Positions 8,006 to 16,607 are shown, numbered from the stretch's first letter. The stretch is DNA of 64,000 nucleotides from JBAZMA01 sp041649995 (GCA_041649995.1 JBAZMA010000006.1:1-64000), one strand, 5' to 3'. Made by a program: numbers and translations. Notes: generated from the sequence alone by a model not told the origin.

Positions 8006-8257
8006 ATGTGCCGGCTGTTTCCTGTTTTGCCCGTGTTGTACGTGATTTCCGGCGTAAGCCTCGTGATCGGGCTCTTTCTTTATCTGAAACCGCGCGATGC
8101 CATCCGCATCCAGATCGCTTTTTATAAAAGCATCAATTGGCGCATGGAGCCAGTTTCCATGGAGAAAGAAGTGCGCAGTACCAGATGGATGGGGCTGTTT
8201 TTGATGCTGGCTTCCCTGGCCTCGGTCATTACGATCTTGATGAAAACCAGGATTTGA
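8006..8257 (+). CDS. Small two-helix membrane protein
   Basis: 83 aa with a hydrophobic helix at each end (about residues 5-24 and 60-77) and a basic central loop (FYKSINWRMEPVSMEKEVRS). The start at 8006 follows a strong AAAGGGAGG Shine-Dalgarno. It ends 15 nt before the convergent lipA stop. The topology (helix, about 35-residue polar loop, helix) is like the protein at 19951-20217, but sequence similarity is slight. Function unknown. Confidence 0.65.
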   Translation: MCRLFPVLPVLYVISGVSLVIGLFLYLKPRDAIRIQIAFYKSINWRMEPVSMEKEVRSTRWMGLFLMLASLASVITILMKTRI

Positions 8258-8272
8258 GATTTTCTCCGGGAT

Positions 8273-9130
8273 TTATCGGCGGCAGTCCAGGTAAGAGGAG
8301 GCGTTGTAAGAGCTGCGGACGTAAGGGCCGCTTTCGATATGAAGAAATCCCAGCGCGAGGCCTGTTTCCTCATATTTTTTAAAAGCCGCCGGGGTCACGT
8401 ATTCCTTGACCTCGGCGTTAATTTTATCCGGCCTCAAATACTGTCCCAGGGCGAGAAAATCGCATTCCGCCTGCCGTAAGTCCTTCAGGCATTGGATCAC
8501 TTCTTCTTCTGTTTCCCCCATCCCTAAAAGCAGCGCGGACTTTGTCAACAGGACGGGATTGAACGCTTTGGCGTTTTTGAGCACCTCAAGGGACCGCTTG
8601 TAGTCGGCCTGCGGCCTGAGCCGGTAAAGCCTGGGCACGGTCTCGATATTGTGGCCAAAAATGTCCGGTGAACTTTCGCTGACCGCGCGCACGGATTGAA
8701 GGTTTCCCTGAAAATCAGGCACCAGTGTTTCCATGGTGACCTTGGCTCCAAGGCCGCGGATTTCTCCGATCACGCGGCAAAAATGCCCTGCCCCTCCATC
8801 CGGCAGGTCGTCGCGGGTGACACTGGTTATGACCGCGTGCTTTAATTTCATTTGACGGACAGCCTCAGCCACGCGCTGAGGTTCCATGGGGTCCAGCGGC
8901 TCAGGGGTTCTGTCTTTTGTCACATGGCAGAAGGCGCAGCCGCGGGTGCAGTTTTTCCCCATGATCAGGAATGTGGCGTGCCCCTGACAGTAGCATTCCG
9001 AGATGTTCGGGCAGCGGGCTTCCTCGCAGACAGTGTTTAAGCGCAGGTTTGTCAGGAGGGATTTTGTTCCGTGTTCCCGGCTGAAGACGATCTTTTTTCT
9101 AAGCCAGGCTGGTTTGCGTTCGATCGTCAT
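8273..9130 (-). CDS. lipA: Lipoyl synthase
   Basis: Radical-SAM enzyme that inserts two sulfur atoms into protein-bound octanoyl groups to make lipoate. It has the two iron-sulfur sets of the family: CEEARCPNISEC (C35, C40, C46; auxiliary cluster) and CTRGCAFC (C61, C65, C68; radical SAM cluster). The C-terminal RSSY motif (GPYVRSSYNA) supplies the auxiliary-cluster serine. Length 285 aa is normal. It overlaps the upstream lipM-like gene by 32 bp and lies downstream of the glycine cleavage genes on the same strand, which makes the H protein the obvious substrate. Confidence 0.97.
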   Translation of the reverse strand: MTIERKPAWLRKKIVFSREHGTKSLLTNLRLNTVCEEARCPNISECYCQGHATFLIMGKNCTRGCAFCHVTKDRTPEPLDPMEPQRVAEAVRQMKLKHAVITSVTRDDLPDGGAGHFCRVIGEIRGLGAKVTMETLVPDFQGNLQSVRAVSESSPDIFGHNIETVPRLYRLRPQADYKRSLEVLKNAKAFNPVLLTKSALLLGMGETEEEVIQCLKDLRQAECDFLALGQYLRPDKINAEVKEYVTPAAFKKYEETGLALGFLHIESGPYVRSSYNASSYLDCRR

Positions 9131-9959
9131 GGGGAGAGATTTTCGAAAGGTCGTTTTTGTTCAGGTTCCACTCAGGAGTGCCGTATTTTGTTTCCTTCAA
9201 GAACCGGACGAGGTCATTCTCTCTGGACGTGAGCCCGGACTCCCGGAGTTCAACCTGAAAGTGAGAGCAAAAGGCGTCGGTGATCGTGTCTTTTAGTTCG
9301 TGAGAGCTGATGTCTTTGCCCAGGGCTTCTTTGAGGCTTGTCGCCTGGATCGCGCAGCCAAGAGAAGGATCTTTTAAAAGCGTGGTGAGTTTTCCGTGAT
9401 CCAGGGATAGAGGGATTGAGCCGTGCTGGAGGATGATATTTTTGGCCCGTTTTTGCGCGCTGCCTCCCAGCTTGCGGCCGCCCACCAGGATGTCGTATTC
9501 TTCTTTGCGGCCAAAACAGACGCTGGCAATCTCCGCGGGCGAGGCTGTGGAATCTGTTTCAGAGGCCTCTTTCGCGAAGCAGGCATTCAATCCCATGGCC
9601 CTGTAGGCGCGGATCAGAAAAGACGTCAAGGCTTCATAGGAATCTTTGACGGACATCGTCTCCAGTCCCAGGTCTTCGGCGCAGGCGACAAGGCTGTAGG
9701 TTAATTCATCATCGTGATAGATGAGGCCGCCGCCCGTGGGCCTACGGACAAAAGAGGAGGAATTCAGGGCGTGGCCATCCTGAAAAAGCTGCGAGGGGTC
9801 CTGGGAGATGCCGCAGGAAACCGCGGCGGGCTTCCATCCATAAAGCCTTAAGACCGGCTCGGTGCCTTTTTCCTGATAGGAGAGGAACAAGGCCTCATCC
9901 AGCGCCATGTTGGTCGCGGCATCATTGTATTTGGACAGGATGAGGCGGAATGTGCGCAT
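9099..9959 (-). CDS. lipM: Octanoyltransferase, LipM type (lipoate-protein-ligase fold)
   Basis: 286-aa member of the BPL/LplA/LipB superfamily. Visible motifs are RRPTGGGLIYHDDELTYS (residues 72-89), the SVCFGRKEEYD segment with C148, and GGRKLGGSAQK with K163. The Cys in a CF...Y context and the invariant Lys match LipM, which moves an octanoyl group from acyl carrier protein to the H protein. A lipoate ligase would lack the Cys. It overlaps lipA, so the pair completes de novo lipoylation next to gcvH. A ligase-like role cannot be fully excluded. Confidence 0.85.
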   Translation of the reverse strand: MRTFRLILSKYNDAATNMALDEALFLSYQEKGTEPVLRLYGWKPAAVSCGISQDPSQLFQDGHALNSSSFVRRPTGGGLIYHDDELTYSLVACAEDLGLETMSVKDSYEALTSFLIRAYRAMGLNACFAKEASETDSTASPAEIASVCFGRKEEYDILVGGRKLGGSAQKRAKNIILQHGSIPLSLDHGKLTTLLKDPSLGCAIQATSLKEALGKDISSHELKDTITDAFCSHFQVELRESGLTSRENDLVRFLKETKYGTPEWNLNKNDLSKISPHDDRTQTSLA

Positions 9960-9969
9960 AGGATAAATA

Positions 9970-10036
9970 CAATTAAGAATTAAGAATGAAGAATGATTTA
10001 GCTGTCAGAGTTTAGCTAGAATCTAACACCTAAAAC
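9970..10036. repeat. Heptad-periodic intergenic repeat, partial copy
   Basis: Between lipM and gcvPB. It starts CAATTAAG and runs through AATTAAG, AATGAAG, AATGATT, then TTAGCTG and TAACACC-type heptads. This is the same family as the patches at 18559, 37742 and 39582 but a short, one-ended copy. The remaining 10037-10124 shows nothing clear. Confidence 0.7.
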
Positions 10037-10124
10037 CTGGTTGCCCTGATTCTAAATTGACCTTTTACCGCTTGCCGTCTTGGTGACTTGTGACCTATGG
10101 CTGTTGTTTCAAGCGGATGGCCGA

Positions 10125-11585
10125 TCACAGGCAGGCGCAATTCATGTCGCGCGCGGCTTTTGTTTCATCCAGCCTTGCCACAGGCATGGTGACCGGGGCT
10201 GATTTCAGGACAGCGGGATTTTCTTTGGCCAGTTGCGCGGCCCGCGCCATGGCGTCGATAAAAAAGTCCAGGGTTTCTTTGGATTCCGTCTCTGTCGGTT
10301 CGATCATCAGGGCCTCCTTGACGATCAACGGAAAATAGATCGTGGGCGGATGGATGCCGCAATCAATGAGGTATTTGGCGATATCCAGCGCGTGGATGCC
10401 CAGCGGGACCAGCGGGCCTGCCGAAAGCACGCATTCATGCATGCAGCGCGCCTGGCACGCCGGCTGGTAAAGGTGTTTCAATTTGGCCAGGCAATAATTG
10501 GCGTTGAGCACCGCTTGTTCGCTGGAGCGGACCAGTCCTTCTTTGCCCAAAAAGAGGATGTAGGCCAGGGCCTTGAGGATGACCAGGAAATTGCCGTAGA
10601 AGGGCGCGATATATCCGATGGAATCCGGCGCCTCATAATCCAGGGCCAGACCCTGCTTCGTTTTGCGGACGCGCGAAACAGGGAGGAATTTTTCCAGTTT
10701 TTCTTTGACGCCCACAGGCCCCGCTCCCGGGCCGCCTCCTCCGTGGGGCGTTGAGAACGTTTTGTGCAGGTTGAGATGGATGACATCGAAGCCGATGTCC
10801 CCGGGCCTGCATTTGCCGAGGATGGCGTTTAAGTTGGCGCCGTCATAATACATCAACGCGTCAACTTTGTGCGCCAGGCGGCTGATTTCGTCGATCTGGT
10901 CTTCGAAAATCCCCAGCGTGTTCGGGCAGGTCATCATGATCGCGGCCACATCCTCGTTGAGATGTTCCTTGAGCCGTTCGATGTCCATGGTTCCCTTTTC
11001 ATTGGAGGGGATGTTGATGATCTCATAGCCGGCGATCGCGGCGCTCGCGGGATTGGTCCCGTGCGCCGAATCAGGGATGAGGATATATTTTCTTTTGCGG
11101 CCCTTGCTGCGATGGTAGGCGGCAATGAGCATGACGCCTGTCAATTCGCCGTGAGCGCCCGCCGAAGGCTGCAGGGTGAAATGGTCCATGCCTGTGATTT
11201 CGCACAAAAGTTTTTCGGTTTCAAAAAGGACCTCCAGGCTGCCCTGCGCCCGCTCCAAGCCGCCTTTGAGCTGAGGCAGGAGAGGGTGGAGGCGGCTGAA
11301 TCCTTCCATGCGGCTGATGTCTTCGGTGAATTTGGGATTGTATTTCATGGTGCAGGAACCCAGAGGATAGAAGTTCGTATCCACGGAAAAATTCAGCCGG
11401 GAAAGATTCGTGAAGTGACGGACCAGGTCGAGTTCGGAGACCTCCGGCAGATCGCAGGCGTTCTGGCGCAACAGACGGCCTTCGGGCCTGCGGGTTTGGG
11501 GCACATCCAGCGCGCCGAGGTGAGTGCAGCGTCTTCCCGCGCGGCTGAGTTCATAGATCAATTTTCTGCCGGTCTTTATCCCCAT
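10125..11585 (-). CDS. gcvPB: Glycine dehydrogenase (decarboxylating) subunit 2
   Basis: PLP-dependent half of the two-subunit P protein, 486 aa. With GcvPA it decarboxylates glycine and passes the aminomethyl group to the lipoyl arm of GcvH. The PLP lysine lies in the typical motif NLHKTFSTPHGGGGPG; other family stretches are PLGSCTMKYNP and LQPSAGAHGELTG. The start overlaps the end of gcvPA by 10 bp, so the two are translationally coupled. Confidence 0.97.
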   Translation of the reverse strand: MGIKTGRKLIYELSRAGRRCTHLGALDVPQTRRPEGRLLRQNACDLPEVSELDLVRHFTNLSRLNFSVDTNFYPLGSCTMKYNPKFTEDISRMEGFSRLHPLLPQLKGGLERAQGSLEVLFETEKLLCEITGMDHFTLQPSAGAHGELTGVMLIAAYHRSKGRKRKYILIPDSAHGTNPASAAIAGYEIINIPSNEKGTMDIERLKEHLNEDVAAIMMTCPNTLGIFEDQIDEISRLAHKVDALMYYDGANLNAILGKCRPGDIGFDVIHLNLHKTFSTPHGGGGPGAGPVGVKEKLEKFLPVSRVRKTKQGLALDYEAPDSIGYIAPFYGNFLVILKALAYILFLGKEGLVRSSEQAVLNANYCLAKLKHLYQPACQARCMHECVLSAGPLVPLGIHALDIAKYLIDCGIHPPTIYFPLIVKEALMIEPTETESKETLDFFIDAMARAAQLAKENPAVLKSAPVTMPVARLDETKAARDMNCACL

Positions 11586-12916
11586 AACACGGACTCCAGT
11601 GTTTTGGCGTAATAGTCGAGGTCATCCTTGCTGAGTTTTTCGGTGACGGCGACGATCATGTAGCGGTCCATCTCTTTGTAGTAACGCCCCAGGGGGAACC
11701 CGGCGCAGATGCCTTTTTCGAACATGGCCGCGACGACATCGTCGGGATTTTTGGGGAGGACGATCGCGAATTCATTGAAGGTCGGCGAGCTTTTTTTGAC
11801 TTCCACGCCCTTGACCCCGGATAAAAGGTGTTTGAGATATTCGGCCTTCTGGTAGTTCAATTCCGCCAGTTCCGCCAGGCCTTTTTTGCCGAGGGCCGAC
11901 AGATAAATCACGGCCCTGAGCGCGCAGAGGGCTTCGTTGGAACAGATGTTGGAAGTGGCTTTTTCGCGGCGGATGTGCTGTTCCCTGGCCTGCAGGGTCA
12001 GGACAAAACCCCTCTGGCCTTTGGAGTCAACGGTCTGCCCGACGACGCGGCCGGGCATTTTACGGGCCAGGTCCTTCTTGGTCGTCATGAATCCCAGATA
12101 AGGCCCGCCAAACGATAAGGGGAGGCCGAGGCTCTGGCCTTCTCCCGTGACAATATCAAATCCCATTTCTCCCGGGGTCTTGAGCATACCTAAACTCACC
12201 GGATATACAGAGGCAACGGCCATGGCCCCGACGGCGCGTGCTTGCGCCGCGATATCCGAATAGTCGTCGATCGCGCCGAAAAAATTCGGGTTCTGCACGA
12301 TCACGCACGCGGTTTCCTGTGTCAGGTGTTTTTTGAGGCCGGCGCGGTCCGTGCGGCCGTGCGCCACAGGGATTTCCACAAAACTGATATCCAGGTTTTT
12401 GGTGTAGCTGGTCAGCATGGTGCGGTAAATGGGGGAGACGGCGCTGTCCACAAGGACGCGGTCGCGGCCGGTCAGGCGCCGGGCCATCATCACGGCTTCA
12501 TAAAGCGCGGTCCCTCCGTCATACAGGGAGGCGTTGGCGATCTCCATGCCAGTGAGGCGGCACAACGCGCTCTGGTATTCGTAGATGGCCTGCAGAGTCC
12601 CCTGGGAACATTCGGGCTGATACGGCGTATAGGCCGTATAAAATTCGCTGCGCGAACTGAGGTGGTCGACGACAGAAGGGATGTGGTGGTCATAGAACCC
12701 CGCGCCCGTGAAATAGAGGAGATTTTTGTCGTTTTTATCCGCGGTCCCCTGGAGTTTTTTTAAGACCTCAAATTCGCTGAGTCCCTGCGGCAGGCGGAAA
12801 GATGCGGGCCTTTGCGTTTTTTTAACGGGCGCAAACAGCTCTTCGACGCTCGAGGCGCCGATGGCTTCAAGCATGCTCCGGATATCCTGGTCCGTATTGG
12901 CGATATGGTCTCCCAT
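11576..12916 (-). CDS. gcvPA: Glycine dehydrogenase (decarboxylating) subunit 1
   Basis: N-terminal-half homologue of the P protein, 446 aa, partner of GcvPB. It begins near the usual DQDIRSMLEAIG and contains PYQPECSQGTLQAIYEYQ, YDGGTALYEAVMMA and GRVVGQTVDSKGQRGF, all family landmarks. It has the aminotransferase fold but no PLP lysine, as expected for this subunit. Its ATG overlaps the gcvH stop by one base (TAATG). Confidence 0.97.
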   Translation of the reverse strand: MGDHIANTDQDIRSMLEAIGASSVEELFAPVKKTQRPASFRLPQGLSEFEVLKKLQGTADKNDKNLLYFTGAGFYDHHIPSVVDHLSSRSEFYTAYTPYQPECSQGTLQAIYEYQSALCRLTGMEIANASLYDGGTALYEAVMMARRLTGRDRVLVDSAVSPIYRTMLTSYTKNLDISFVEIPVAHGRTDRAGLKKHLTQETACVIVQNPNFFGAIDDYSDIAAQARAVGAMAVASVYPVSLGMLKTPGEMGFDIVTGEGQSLGLPLSFGGPYLGFMTTKKDLARKMPGRVVGQTVDSKGQRGFVLTLQAREQHIRREKATSNICSNEALCALRAVIYLSALGKKGLAELAELNYQKAEYLKHLLSGVKGVEVKKSSPTFNEFAIVLPKNPDDVVAAMFEKGICAGFPLGRYYKEMDRYMIVAVTEKLSKDDLDYYAKTLESVLWG

Positions 12917-13302
12917 TACCCCAATCCTTCCACATATTGTTTGTAAGCCGCGCTATCCATGAGATTTTTCGTCTCGGAAGGATCAGAGAGAGAAATCTTT
13001 GCGATCCAACCCTGGTTGTAGCAGTCCTGATTGATGAGCCCGGGCTGGTTGTTGAGCTGGTGGTTGGCCTGGGTGACGGAGCCGGAAACAGGGGCAAAAA
13101 TGTCGCTGGCCGCTTTAACGGATTCGACTGTGGCCACGATCTGGAACTGCCTGGCGGGCTGTCCCGGCTTCGGGAGTTCCACAAACGTCACGTCCCCCAG
13201 GGCGTGCTGGGCGTAATCCGTGATGCCAACGATCCCCGCCGTCCCTTCAATCCTGACCCATTCGTGCTCTTTGGTAAAATACAGTCCTTCGGGAATATTC
13301 AT
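12916..13302 (-). CDS. gcvH: Glycine cleavage system H protein
   Basis: 128-aa lipoyl carrier protein. The lipoylated lysine is K63 in VESVKAASD, preceded by the family motif KEHEWVRIEG and GDVTFVELPKPG. It shuttles the aminomethyl group from the P proteins to GcvT. It lies 35 nt after gcvT and one base into gcvPA. Lipoate would be supplied by the lipM and lipA genes downstream. Confidence 0.98.
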   Translation of the reverse strand: MNIPEGLYFTKEHEWVRIEGTAGIVGITDYAQHALGDVTFVELPKPGQPARQFQIVATVESVKAASDIFAPVSGSVTQANHQLNNQPGLINQDCYNQGWIAKISLSDPSETKNLMDSAAYKQYVEGLG

Positions 13303-13337
13303 GATGTCTCCATGTTCTGTTTTTCAGGCCGATCCCG

Positions 13338-14441
13338 CTATTTTTTTAAAGATGTGCTTTTCATGAACGGTTTGTCCGTGACCACGGCTTCGATGCGCGG
13401 GGTTCCTTCTCCGACGGATATGACCTCGCCCTGCGCAAGGTCGATGGGACCGGTGAATCCCATGCCGATACCGCATCCCAGATGAGGGGAGAAGCTGCCG
13501 CTGGTCACTTCCCCGCAGGGTTTTTCGTTGTAATAGATCTTCTGGAGGTGCCGGGGCGAGCGCCTTGAGAGCGTTTTGAAGAAGACCCTGCGGCGGGGGA
13601 TGCCGGAATTTTTCTGGGCCAGGAGGGCCTCTTTTCCGATAAAATCCTTATGGAAATCGACGTAACGCTCCAGTCCTGCCTCCAGCGGTGTGGTGGTCTC
13701 GTCAATGTCCTGCCCATAGAGGCTATATCCCATTTCCAGTCTCAGGATGTCCCGGCTTCCCAGGCCTGCGGGCTTGAGCCTTTTGTCTGAAAGCAGGGTT
13801 TCCCAGAGTTCGGGGATGCCCGGCCTGGAAAAAAAGAGCTCGTATCCTAATTCTCCCGTGTATCCTGTGCGGCTGACCAGGGCTTTTCTTCCCAGAAGAT
13901 CGGTTTCCATAAAGGTGTAATAGGAAAGCCCGCAGGTCTCAGGGGCGAGGGTCTTGAGGATTTCCCGCGCCAGGGGTCCCTGAAGGTCGATCTTTCCCAG
14001 TTTTTCCGAAAGATCACAAAATTCCGCGTCGCGGGTAAGGAATTTTTTGAAATGTTCCCTGTCTTTTTCCAGGGTCCCGGCGTTCACCACGATCATCCAC
14101 TCATCCTGTTTTTTGCGGTAGACGATCAGGTCATCTATCACGCCGCCCTCGGGATTAAGGATGGAACCGTAACGGCAGGCGCCCTCAGGGATATCCTTAA
14201 GCCGGACTGTGATGATTTTTTCCAGGCCTGATTCTTCCGGAGTTCCCTTGACAAGAAATTCCCCCATGTGACAGATATCAAAACAGGCTGCGGCCTGGCG
14301 CGTATAAAGGGTTTCAGCGAGGATGCCTTCGGCATACTGGATGGGCATGTCCCAGCCGCCAAAACCTGCCATACGCGCCCCGCGGGCTCTATGCCAGGAG
14401 ACAAGGGGGGTTTGTTTCAAAGGGCCTGAAGTTTCCGTCAT
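13338..14441 (-). CDS. gcvT: Glycine cleavage system T protein (aminomethyltransferase)
   Basis: Releases ammonia and transfers the one-carbon unit from the H protein to tetrahydrofolate, giving 5,10-methylene-THF. 367 aa, normal length. N-terminal landmarks are HRARGARMAGFGGWDMPIQY and CFDICHMGEF; later DLQGPLA, SRTGYTGELGYELF and GLGSRDILRLEMGYSLYG are typical. It is the first gene of the minus-strand glycine cleavage operon; a leader with a promoter and a strong terminator-like hairpin lies just upstream. Confidence 0.97.
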   Translation of the reverse strand: MTETSGPLKQTPLVSWHRARGARMAGFGGWDMPIQYAEGILAETLYTRQAAACFDICHMGEFLVKGTPEESGLEKIITVRLKDIPEGACRYGSILNPEGGVIDDLIVYRKKQDEWMIVVNAGTLEKDREHFKKFLTRDAEFCDLSEKLGKIDLQGPLAREILKTLAPETCGLSYYTFMETDLLGRKALVSRTGYTGELGYELFFSRPGIPELWETLLSDKRLKPAGLGSRDILRLEMGYSLYGQDIDETTTPLEAGLERYVDFHKDFIGKEALLAQKNSGIPRRRVFFKTLSRRSPRHLQKIYYNEKPCGEVTSGSFSPHLGCGIGMGFTGPIDLAQGEVISVGEGTPRIEAVVTDKPFMKSTSLKK

Positions 14442-14510
14442 GGGTGCACGCTTTCATGATACGTTAACACGCTTGGATTTTCGCTTTCGATGCCGGCTCG
14501 CTGGATGACC

Positions 14511-14636
14511 TTAAAAACAAAGCCTGGGTTTACGAAAACCCAGGCTGACGATTTTCTTACAGGAGTTCTTCTTGGAAGAACTCTTAAGCTTCCTCATGGT
14601 TGATTCCATGTGGCCAGAAGCTAGGGGACCGATGTT
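14511..14636 (-). ncRNA. Candidate small RNA or attenuator leader upstream of gcvT
   Basis: From the promoter at 14643-14670 a minus-strand transcript of about 125 nt is predicted. It folds into AGCTTC / GAAGCT enclosing CATGG / CCATG, then GAGTTCTTC-CAA-GAAGAACTC, then the terminator. It ends about 70 nt before gcvT on the same strand, so it is either an independent small RNA or a leader that ends transcription before the operon. It does not contain the conserved core of the glycine riboswitch. A 28 to 32-codon basic, Ser/Lys-rich reading frame also fits inside but has no Shine-Dalgarno. Confidence 0.5.
14514..14546 (-). terminator. Strong intrinsic terminator, minus strand
   Basis: Read on the minus strand: an 11-bp perfect stem AGCCTGGGTTT / AAACCCAGGCT with a four-base TCGT-type loop, followed by TTGTTTTTT. 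It stands between the promoter at 14643-14670 and gcvT, so it would end most transcripts before the operon unless read through. Confidence 0.85.
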
Positions 14637-14642
14637 AAAAAT

Positions 14643-14670
14643 ATTATAACAAAGAGCGTGCCGTTGTAAA
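14643..14670 (-). promoter_or_regulatory. Promoter of the gcv leader
   Basis: On the minus strand TTTACA (14670-14665), a 16-nt spacer and a perfect TATAAT (14648-14643). It points toward gcvT and is divergent from the thyX promoter. Confidence 0.65.
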
Positions 14671-14695
14671 TAAAAATAAAAGAGGAAAAAGATCA

Positions 14696-14724
14696 TTCAC
14701 AGCCCGCCGAATGTCTGGTATTAT
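14696..14724 (+). promoter_or_regulatory. Probable thyX promoter
   Basis: TTCACA (14696-14701), a 17-nt spacer and TATTAT (14719-14724); an overlapping TATACT follows at 14722. The predicted transcript starts about 35 nt before the thyX ATG. Confidence 0.45.
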
Positions 14725-14768
14725 ACTAAAAAGTTTATACGTCAGGAAACCGAAGAAAAGGTGACGCA

Positions 14769-15503
14769 ATGCCCGAAACAAGATTGAATGTCCGTCTTTT
14801 AGAGATGTCCCAGAATCCGGTGGCTTTGATCTACGCCGCCTGCCGCCAGTGTTACGCGTCAAAATTCGCCGGGGAATTATTTGATGAGAAGTCGCAAACT
14901 CCTCAGAAGCAGGCGGAATTTATCCGCAAGGTGGTCGCCTCAGGCCATGAAAGCCCCCTGGAGCACGTGAAGTTCACGTTCGCCGTGGAAGGGGTGTCCA
15001 GGGCCCTGACGCACCAGCTGGTCCGCCATCGCATTGCCTCATATTCGCAGCAAAGCCAGCGCTATGTCAAGGAAACGGATTTTGATTATGTCATTCCGCC
15101 TGCCATCGCCGGGGACGCCGAGCTGAAGGGGCAGTTCGTAAAGACCATGGAGATGATCCAGGCCAGCTACAATAAACTTCTGGAGGCGTTCCGCGTCAAG
15201 GGCAAGGTGGGCGAGAAGGCTTATCAGGATGTTCGTTTTGTCCTGCCTCAGGCCGCCGAGACAAAGATCGTCGTGACCATGAACTGCCGGGAGATCCTTC
15301 ATTTTTTTCAACAGCGCTGTTGTCGGAGGGCGCAATGGGAGATCAAGCGCCTGGCTGAGGAGATGTTGAACGTCTGCCGCCGGATGCTGCCGGAGGTTTT
15401 CAAGGATGCCGGGGCCAAATGCGTGAGCCTGGGGTATTGTCCGGAAGGAGAAGCGTTTTCCTGCGGTGCTTATCCTCTGAAGGAAAAAGTGCTTTCCGCG
15501 TAA
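14769..15503 (+). CDS. thyX: Flavin-dependent thymidylate synthase
   Basis: Makes dTMP from dUMP using methylene-THF and reduced FAD. 244 aa. The ThyX signature is present as RHRIASYSQQSQRY (R86-H87-R88 ... S91 ... S96-x-R98). Other supporting stretches are ASGHESPLEHVKFTF and LPQAAETKIVVTMNCRE. The start has AAAGGTG upstream. It stands divergently from the glycine cleavage operon, which produces its one-carbon donor, and a dCMP deaminase that feeds dUMP is encoded at 33862-34332. Confidence 0.97.
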   Translation: MPETRLNVRLLEMSQNPVALIYAACRQCYASKFAGELFDEKSQTPQKQAEFIRKVVASGHESPLEHVKFTFAVEGVSRALTHQLVRHRIASYSQQSQRYVKETDFDYVIPPAIAGDAELKGQFVKTMEMIQASYNKLLEAFRVKGKVGEKAYQDVRFVLPQAAETKIVVTMNCREILHFFQQRCCRRAQWEIKRLAEEMLNVCRRMLPEVFKDAGAKCVSLGYCPEGEAFSCGAYPLKEKVLSA

Positions 15504-15516
15504 CAAGCGAGGGTTT

Positions 15517-15789
15517 ATGGACTGGAAAGTTTTTTTAGCCACATTCGGAGCGGTTTTTTTCGCGGAACTCGCGGATAAGACGCAGATCGTCGGCCTGACC
15601 ATGGCGGCCAAATCCCAAAAGCCGTGGGCCGTGCTCCTGGGGTCTGTGGCTGCGTATTGCCTGATCACGGCGGTTTCCGTCGTCATCGGAGTGGCCCTGT
15701 CGCGCTTCCTGAAGCCGGAATGGTTGAAAATGGCCGGAGCGCTTATTTTTATCGTCATGGGATTTTTGCTTCTTTTTGATAAGATTTGA
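15517..15789 (+). CDS. Gdt1/UPF0016 family membrane protein, single repeat
   Basis: 90 aa with three hydrophobic helices. The motif AELADKTQI is the bacterial variant of the E-x-G-D-K/R-T/S signature of the UPF0016/TMEM165 family, whose members move Mn2+ or Ca2+. Full-length family members carry two such repeats; a 90-residue version must assemble as a homodimer or with another half. It starts 13 nt after thyX and overlaps the next gene by one base (TTTGATG), so it is probably cotranscribed with thyX. Confidence 0.85.
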   Translation: MDWKVFLATFGAVFFAELADKTQIVGLTMAAKSQKPWAVLLGSVAAYCLITAVSVVIGVALSRFLKPEWLKMAGALIFIVMGFLLLFDKI

Positions 15790-16568
15790 TGCGCATCTTT
15801 GCCCGGCGTTCCCGAAAATACGGATTTTTTCCGCGTTTCGCGGGCCTGTTGATCCTGGCCCTTGCCCTGTCTTCGTGCGCGACCCCGCCGAAAACAGGGG
15901 ACATGGTCTATAAACCTGTTTATGAAACGGCGGCGCGCCACGACATTTATCATACCGTAGGCCCCGCGGAAACGGTCTTTCGCATCAGCCGCATGTACGA
16001 CGTTCCGACGGATGCGGTCCTCAAGGCTAACCGTATCGCCAACCCCCGGGATTTGAAGACCGGCCAGACCCTTTTGGTGCCGGGCGCCGCGCCTCTTCGG
16101 CCGGTCGTGCCGTTGTTCTCTTCTAAAAAATGGAAGTATATCGTCGTCCATCACAGTGTGACCGATGAAGGCGATGCCATGTCCCTGGACAAGATGCATC
16201 GCCGCAGGGGATTTGAGCGGGGACTCGGCTACCATTTCGTCATCGATAACGGCACCAAGACGCGCGTCGAGGGCCAAATTGAGGCTTCGCCCCGATGGAT
16301 CAAACAGCTTGACGGAGCGCATTGCAAGGCCGGCGGCATGAACGCCAAAGGCATCGGGGTTTGCGTGGTCGGCGATTTTACGCGCGAGCAACCCTCTAAA
16401 AAACAGATGGATTCGCTGGTCCTTCTGGTCAAAACCCTTCAGGATTACTATCGTATTCCCGCCAGCCGTGTCATACGGCATAAGGATGCCCCAGGGGCCC
16501 GCACGGAGTGTCCCGGCAATAGTTTCCCCTGGCAGGAATTCAAGCGCCGTCTGAGAGCCGGGCAGTAA
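15789..16568 (+). CDS. LysM-containing N-acetylmuramoyl-L-alanine amidase lipoprotein
   Basis: Peptidoglycan hydrolase that cuts the bond between MurNAc and L-alanine. 259 aa from the ATG at 15789. Residues 1-29 form a lipoprotein signal with lipobox LSSC (C30), so it should be membrane anchored. A LysM domain covers about 53-98 (HTVGPAETVFRISRMYDVPT to LKTGQTLLVPG). An Amidase_2/PGRP domain covers about 115-255, with zinc-ligand candidates in IVVHHSV, DGAHCKAGG and HKDAPGARTECPG. The start overlaps the Gdt1-like stop. Confidence 0.9.
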   Translation: MRIFARRSRKYGFFPRFAGLLILALALSSCATPPKTGDMVYKPVYETAARHDIYHTVGPAETVFRISRMYDVPTDAVLKANRIANPRDLKTGQTLLVPGAAPLRPVVPLFSSKKWKYIVVHHSVTDEGDAMSLDKMHRRRGFERGLGYHFVIDNGTKTRVEGQIEASPRWIKQLDGAHCKAGGMNAKGIGVCVVGDFTREQPSKKQMDSLVLLVKTLQDYYRIPASRVIRHKDAPGARTECPGNSFPWQEFKRRLRAGQ

Positions 16569-16607
16569 CAGCTTGCTGTTTCTTTGTCCTCTTGTCCAAG
16601 GTGATTT

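Noticed and set aside
14513..14611. Small basic protein of 28-32 residues (minus strand) in the gcv leader
   Set aside because: No Shine-Dalgarno, and its 3' third is the terminator stem and T-run; kept only as a possible leader peptide.
14511..14636. Glycine riboswitch upstream of gcvT
   Set aside because: The conserved aptamer segments of the glycine riboswitch are missing; only promoter, stems and terminator are supported.
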